From: Streptomyces prunicolor NBRC 13075
GTDB taxonomy: Bacteria > Actinomycetota > Actinomycetes > Streptomycetales > Streptomycetaceae
Length of the DNA stretch: 64,000 bases
NCBI RefSeq assembly: GCF_000367365.1
Contig: NZ_BARF01000025.1
Coordinates: 372,001 to 436,000, forward strand
Direction of reading: 5' to 3'
A program made the position numbers and the translations under genes. Shown one piece after another: positions 61,832 through 64,000 of the stretch. How positions within the stretch are numbered: position 1 is the stretch's first letter; each line of letters opens with the position of its first letter. The notes under the pieces were generated by a model, which saw nothing but the letters and a program-made list of their open reading frames with translations, was not told where the DNA came from and ran no database searches.

Positions 61832-63049
61832 TCAGGAGTACCAGGTGGGTTCGGGCAGTTCGCCCTCGAGGACCCAGCGGCCGACCTCGCGCCGCTTGTA
61901 GGCGACGGGGTCGTGCAGGGTGTGGGTGCGGACGTTGCGCCAGAACCGGTCGAGGCCCTCGGAGGTGGCGGTGGAGCGGGCGCCGGTGACCTCGAAGATG
62001 CGGTTGCCGATCTCCAGGGCGACATCGGTCGCGCGTGCCTTGACGGCGGCCACCCGCACCTCGAAGTCGCCGCGCGTCTTCTCGGTGACGGCGTCGGGGT
62101 CGTCGTGCAGTTTCTGTCCCTCGGCGGCGACGGTGTCGGCGAGGGCCTCGACCGCCCAGAGCTTCGCGGTGAGGTCGCCGTAGGTGTCGATGACGTAGGG
62201 CTCGTCGACCGCGCGCTCGTAGCCGCCGTGCAGCCAGGAGCGGGTTTTGGTGCGGGTGTAGGTGGCGGCGGTCTCCAGGGCACCGGCCGCGATGCCCAAG
62301 TAGAAGTTCACGAAGACGAGTTGGATGGTGGGGACGTTGAGCGTGTTGTACGTGCGCGGCCGGAATTCCTTGTCGACGTAACCGGCCGCCGAGGACCACG
62401 GGGTGCGGACGCCGTCGAGGATGACGCCGCCGCTCTCGGTGAGACGTTGGCCGATGTTGTCCCAGTCGTCGAGGAAGGTCAGGCCCTCGCTGTCGGAGGG
62501 CACGATGGCGAAGACGTGCTGGTCGGTGCCTTCCAGGACGCCTTCGAGGACGGTGACGTCGGAGACCTTGCTGCCGGTGGAGAAGGACTTGCGGCCGGTG
62601 AAGACGAGGGTGTCGCCGTCCTCGGTGACGGTGACGTCCTTGTCGCGCGGGTTGACGGCGCCGCCGAAGAACCACTGGTTGCGGGCGGCTTCGGCCTCGA
62701 CGTGTTCCCACTGTTCGCGGGTGCCGACGAGTCGGGCGGCCCAGTTCCAGAGGTAGTGGTAGCCGAGGAGTTGACCGATGGAGCCGTCGGCCTTGGCGAT
62801 CTCGCGGACGACGCGGTAGGCGGTGGGCCAGTCCTGGCCTCCGCCGCCGTGCTCCGTGGGGCCGAGCAGGGTGACGAGCCCGGAGTCCTTGAGGAGTTGG
62901 ACCTCGGCGTAGGGGGTGGCGCCGGCCCGGTCGCGGGCGGCGGCGTCGGTGTCGAGGAGGGCGGCGACCTCGGCGGCGCGGGCGATCCAGTCCTGGGCGC
63001 TCTGCGGGGCCGGGCGGGTCTGCCAGTCGGTGGGTGTGACGGTGCTCAT
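61832..63049 (-). CDS. DszC/SfnC-like flavin monooxygenase (acyl-CoA dehydrogenase fold)
   Basis: This 405-residue flavoprotein has LLKDSGLVTLLGPTEHGGGGQDWPT, GYHYLWNWAARLVG, the substrate region GGAVNPRDKDV and TGRKSFSTGSKVSDV, and an end NVRTHTLHDPVAYKRREVGRWVL. Proteins of this group oxidise sulfur in dibenzothiophene or small sulfides with FMNH2 and oxygen. In this operon it most likely converts dimethyl sulfide or sulfoxide-type compounds toward dimethyl sulfone, the substrate of SfnG. It is 30 bases after the SfnG-type gene. Confidence 0.88.
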   Translation of the reverse strand: MSTVTPTDWQTRPAPQSAQDWIARAAEVAALLDTDAAARDRAGATPYAEVQLLKDSGLVTLLGPTEHGGGGQDWPTAYRVVREIAKADGSIGQLLGYHYLWNWAARLVGTREQWEHVEAEAARNQWFFGGAVNPRDKDVTVTEDGDTLVFTGRKSFSTGSKVSDVTVLEGVLEGTDQHVFAIVPSDSEGLTFLDDWDNIGQRLTESGGVILDGVRTPWSSAAGYVDKEFRPRTYNTLNVPTIQLVFVNFYLGIAAGALETAATYTRTKTRSWLHGGYERAVDEPYVIDTYGDLTAKLWAVEALADTVAAEGQKLHDDPDAVTEKTRGDFEVRVAAVKARATDVALEIGNRIFEVTGARSTATSEGLDRFWRNVRTHTLHDPVAYKRREVGRWVLEGELPEPTWYS

Positions 63050-63079
63050 GTCGGACGACCTCTTTCGCGGTGGGGGCGC

Positions 63080-64000
63080 TCAGGCGTGGACAGAGACGGA
63101 CTCGGGCTCGGTGTCCGGGAGTTGGGCTTCCAGTTCACGCACGAGCGGCAGTACCCGCTTGCCGAAGTACTCCACCTCCTCGTGGTAGTGCAGGAAGCCG
63201 AGCAGGAGAAGGTCGACGCCCAACTTCTTGTAGGCGACGATCCGTTCGGCGATCTGCTCCGGGGTGCCGATGAGTCCCGTACGGAAGCCGTCGTTGTACT
63301 GCACGAGGTCCTCGAACGTGGAGTCCTGCCACATGCCCTTGCCATCGGCCGAGGACTGTCCGGCCTGCTTCACCGCGGCGCCGAAGCCTTCGACGGCCTC
63401 GTGGTCGGCCTTGGCGACGATCTCGCGGAGTGTGTCGCGGGCCTCGGCCTCGGTGTCGCGGGCGATGAGGAAGCCGTTGAGGCCGAACTTCGGTGCCCTG
63501 CGGCCGACTTGGGCGGCGGAGTGGCGTACGTCGGCGAGCTGTTCGGTGACGCCGTCGAAGTCCTTGCCGTTGGAGAAGTACCAGTCGGAGACGCGGCCGG
63601 CCATCGTGCGGGCGGCGGTGGAGTTGCCGCCCTGGAAGATCTCCGGGTGCGGGCGTTCGGGGGTGTTGAGGGGCTTGGGCTTGAGGGAGAAGTCGCGCAA
63701 CCGGTAGAAGTCTCCGGCGAGTTCGGTGTGGTCCTCGGTCCAGATCTGGCGCAGGGCCTGGATGAACTCCTCGGAGCGGCGGTAGCGCTCGTCGTGCTCC
63801 AGCCAGGGCTCGCCGAGGGCGGTGAACTCGCCCTTGAACCAGCCGGACACGACGTTCACGGCGAAGCGGCCGTTCGACAAGTGGTCGGCGGTGGCGCCGA
63901 GTTTGGCGAGGACACCTGGGTGCCACAGGCCGGGGTGGACGGCGGCGATGACCTTCAGGCGCTGGGTGGCGAGGAGGAGGGCGAGGCTGAAGCTGGTCGA
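63080..64000 (-). CDS. sfnG: dimethylsulfone monooxygenase SfnG type (5' end beyond window)
   Basis: 307 residues are visible; the frame is open to the right edge, so the first 50 or so residues are missing. It is a luciferase-like TIM-barrel FMNH2-dependent enzyme with LWHPGVLAKLGATADHLSNGR, NVVSGWFKGEFTALGEPW, IFQGGNSTAARTMAGRVSDWYFSNG and LLGFLHYHEEVEYFGKRVLPL, all typical of SfnG. It turns dimethyl sulfone into methanesulfinate, which the downstream SsuD-type enzyme can use after oxidation. It is the first visible gene of the five-gene sulfur operon. Confidence 0.92.
   Translation of the reverse strand, partial: STSFSLALLLATQRLKVIAAVHPGLWHPGVLAKLGATADHLSNGRFAVNVVSGWFKGEFTALGEPWLEHDERYRRSEEFIQALRQIWTEDHTELAGDFYRLRDFSLKPKPLNTPERPHPEIFQGGNSTAARTMAGRVSDWYFSNGKDFDGVTEQLADVRHSAAQVGRRAPKFGLNGFLIARDTEAEARDTLREIVAKADHEAVEGFGAAVKQAGQSSADGKGMWQDSTFEDLVQYNDGFRTGLIGTPEQIAERIVAYKKLGVDLLLLGFLHYHEEVEYFGKRVLPLVRELEAQLPDTEPESVSVHA

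Overview
The window looks like a chromosomal segment of a Streptomyces or close relative. GC content is very high with strong third-position GC bias, GTG and TTG starts are frequent, ATGA/GTGA-coupled operons are common, and lineage markers are present: a clpP3-clpP4-popR type locus, a streptophobe-family membrane protein, a DUF6777 protein and a GNNT-N14-GGGTAC stress promoter. About 62 protein genes or gene remnants are supported. I saw no rRNA, tRNA, CRISPR array, insertion sequence or phage genes.

Layout. 1-6.2 kb: end of a TetR-type gene, a VOC gene broken by an in-frame TGA, a zinc alcohol dehydrogenase, a STAS protein, a response regulator/hybrid histidine kinase pair behind a SigB-like promoter, and a GDSL lipoprotein. 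6.2-14.1 kb: a tightly coupled minus-strand operon of dipeptide-type ABC transporter, CocE hydrolase and TetR regulator, with repeated operator-like half-sites at its head. 14.2-17.7 kb: a nitrate/sulfonate-type ABC importer whose binding protein and permease flank a methyltransferase; the ATPase is divergent. 17.7-24 kb: VOC protein, epoxide hydrolase, the ClpP3/ClpP4/PopR locus, a methyltransferase, an RsbW-like ATPase and a DUF6777 protein. 24-30.3 kb: streptophobe protein, SnoaL-like protein, then a three-gene operon of FHA-domain ABC exporter, SH3-like protein and Ser/Thr kinase, resembling mycobacterial Rv1747/PknF.

30.3-40.5 kb: small stress-type proteins, AraC/SDR and aldo-keto reductase/LysR divergent pairs, DinB, adenosine deaminase, VOC, and an apparently inserted block with a TlrB/RlmA-type 23S rRNA methyltransferase behind a possible leader peptide. 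This block interrupts the 3' end of a MerR gene. 40-44.6 kb: BlaI-type repressor with two operator palindromes facing a BASS transporter, a dienelactone hydrolase, and a roughly 1.3 kb insert (membrane protein plus winged-helix regulator) flanked by diverged remnants of the neighbouring genes. 44.6-53.3 kb: reductases, a secreted PI-PLC-like protein, an ArsR/SRPBCC pair under a perfect 34-bp palindrome, aldehyde dehydrogenase, an ECF42-type sigma factor with its YCII partner, DUF6193 and MarR proteins. 53.4-58.8 kb: a periplasmic-binding-fold protein without a signal peptide, an NCS1 permease with a cysteine-rich tail, an acyl-CoA dehydrogenase-like protein and an Eis-like acetyltransferase. 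58.8-64 kb: a minus-strand organosulfur operon (SfnG, DszC-like, SsuE, SfnB, SsuD) running in from beyond the right edge.

Working together: the right-end operon can take dimethyl sulfone through alkanesulfonates to sulfite, with SsuE supplying reduced FMN. The FHA-ABC/kinase operon is a phospho-regulated exporter. ClpP3/P4 and PopR form the back-up Clp protease circuit. Most remaining genes are single enzymes each paired with a local regulator.
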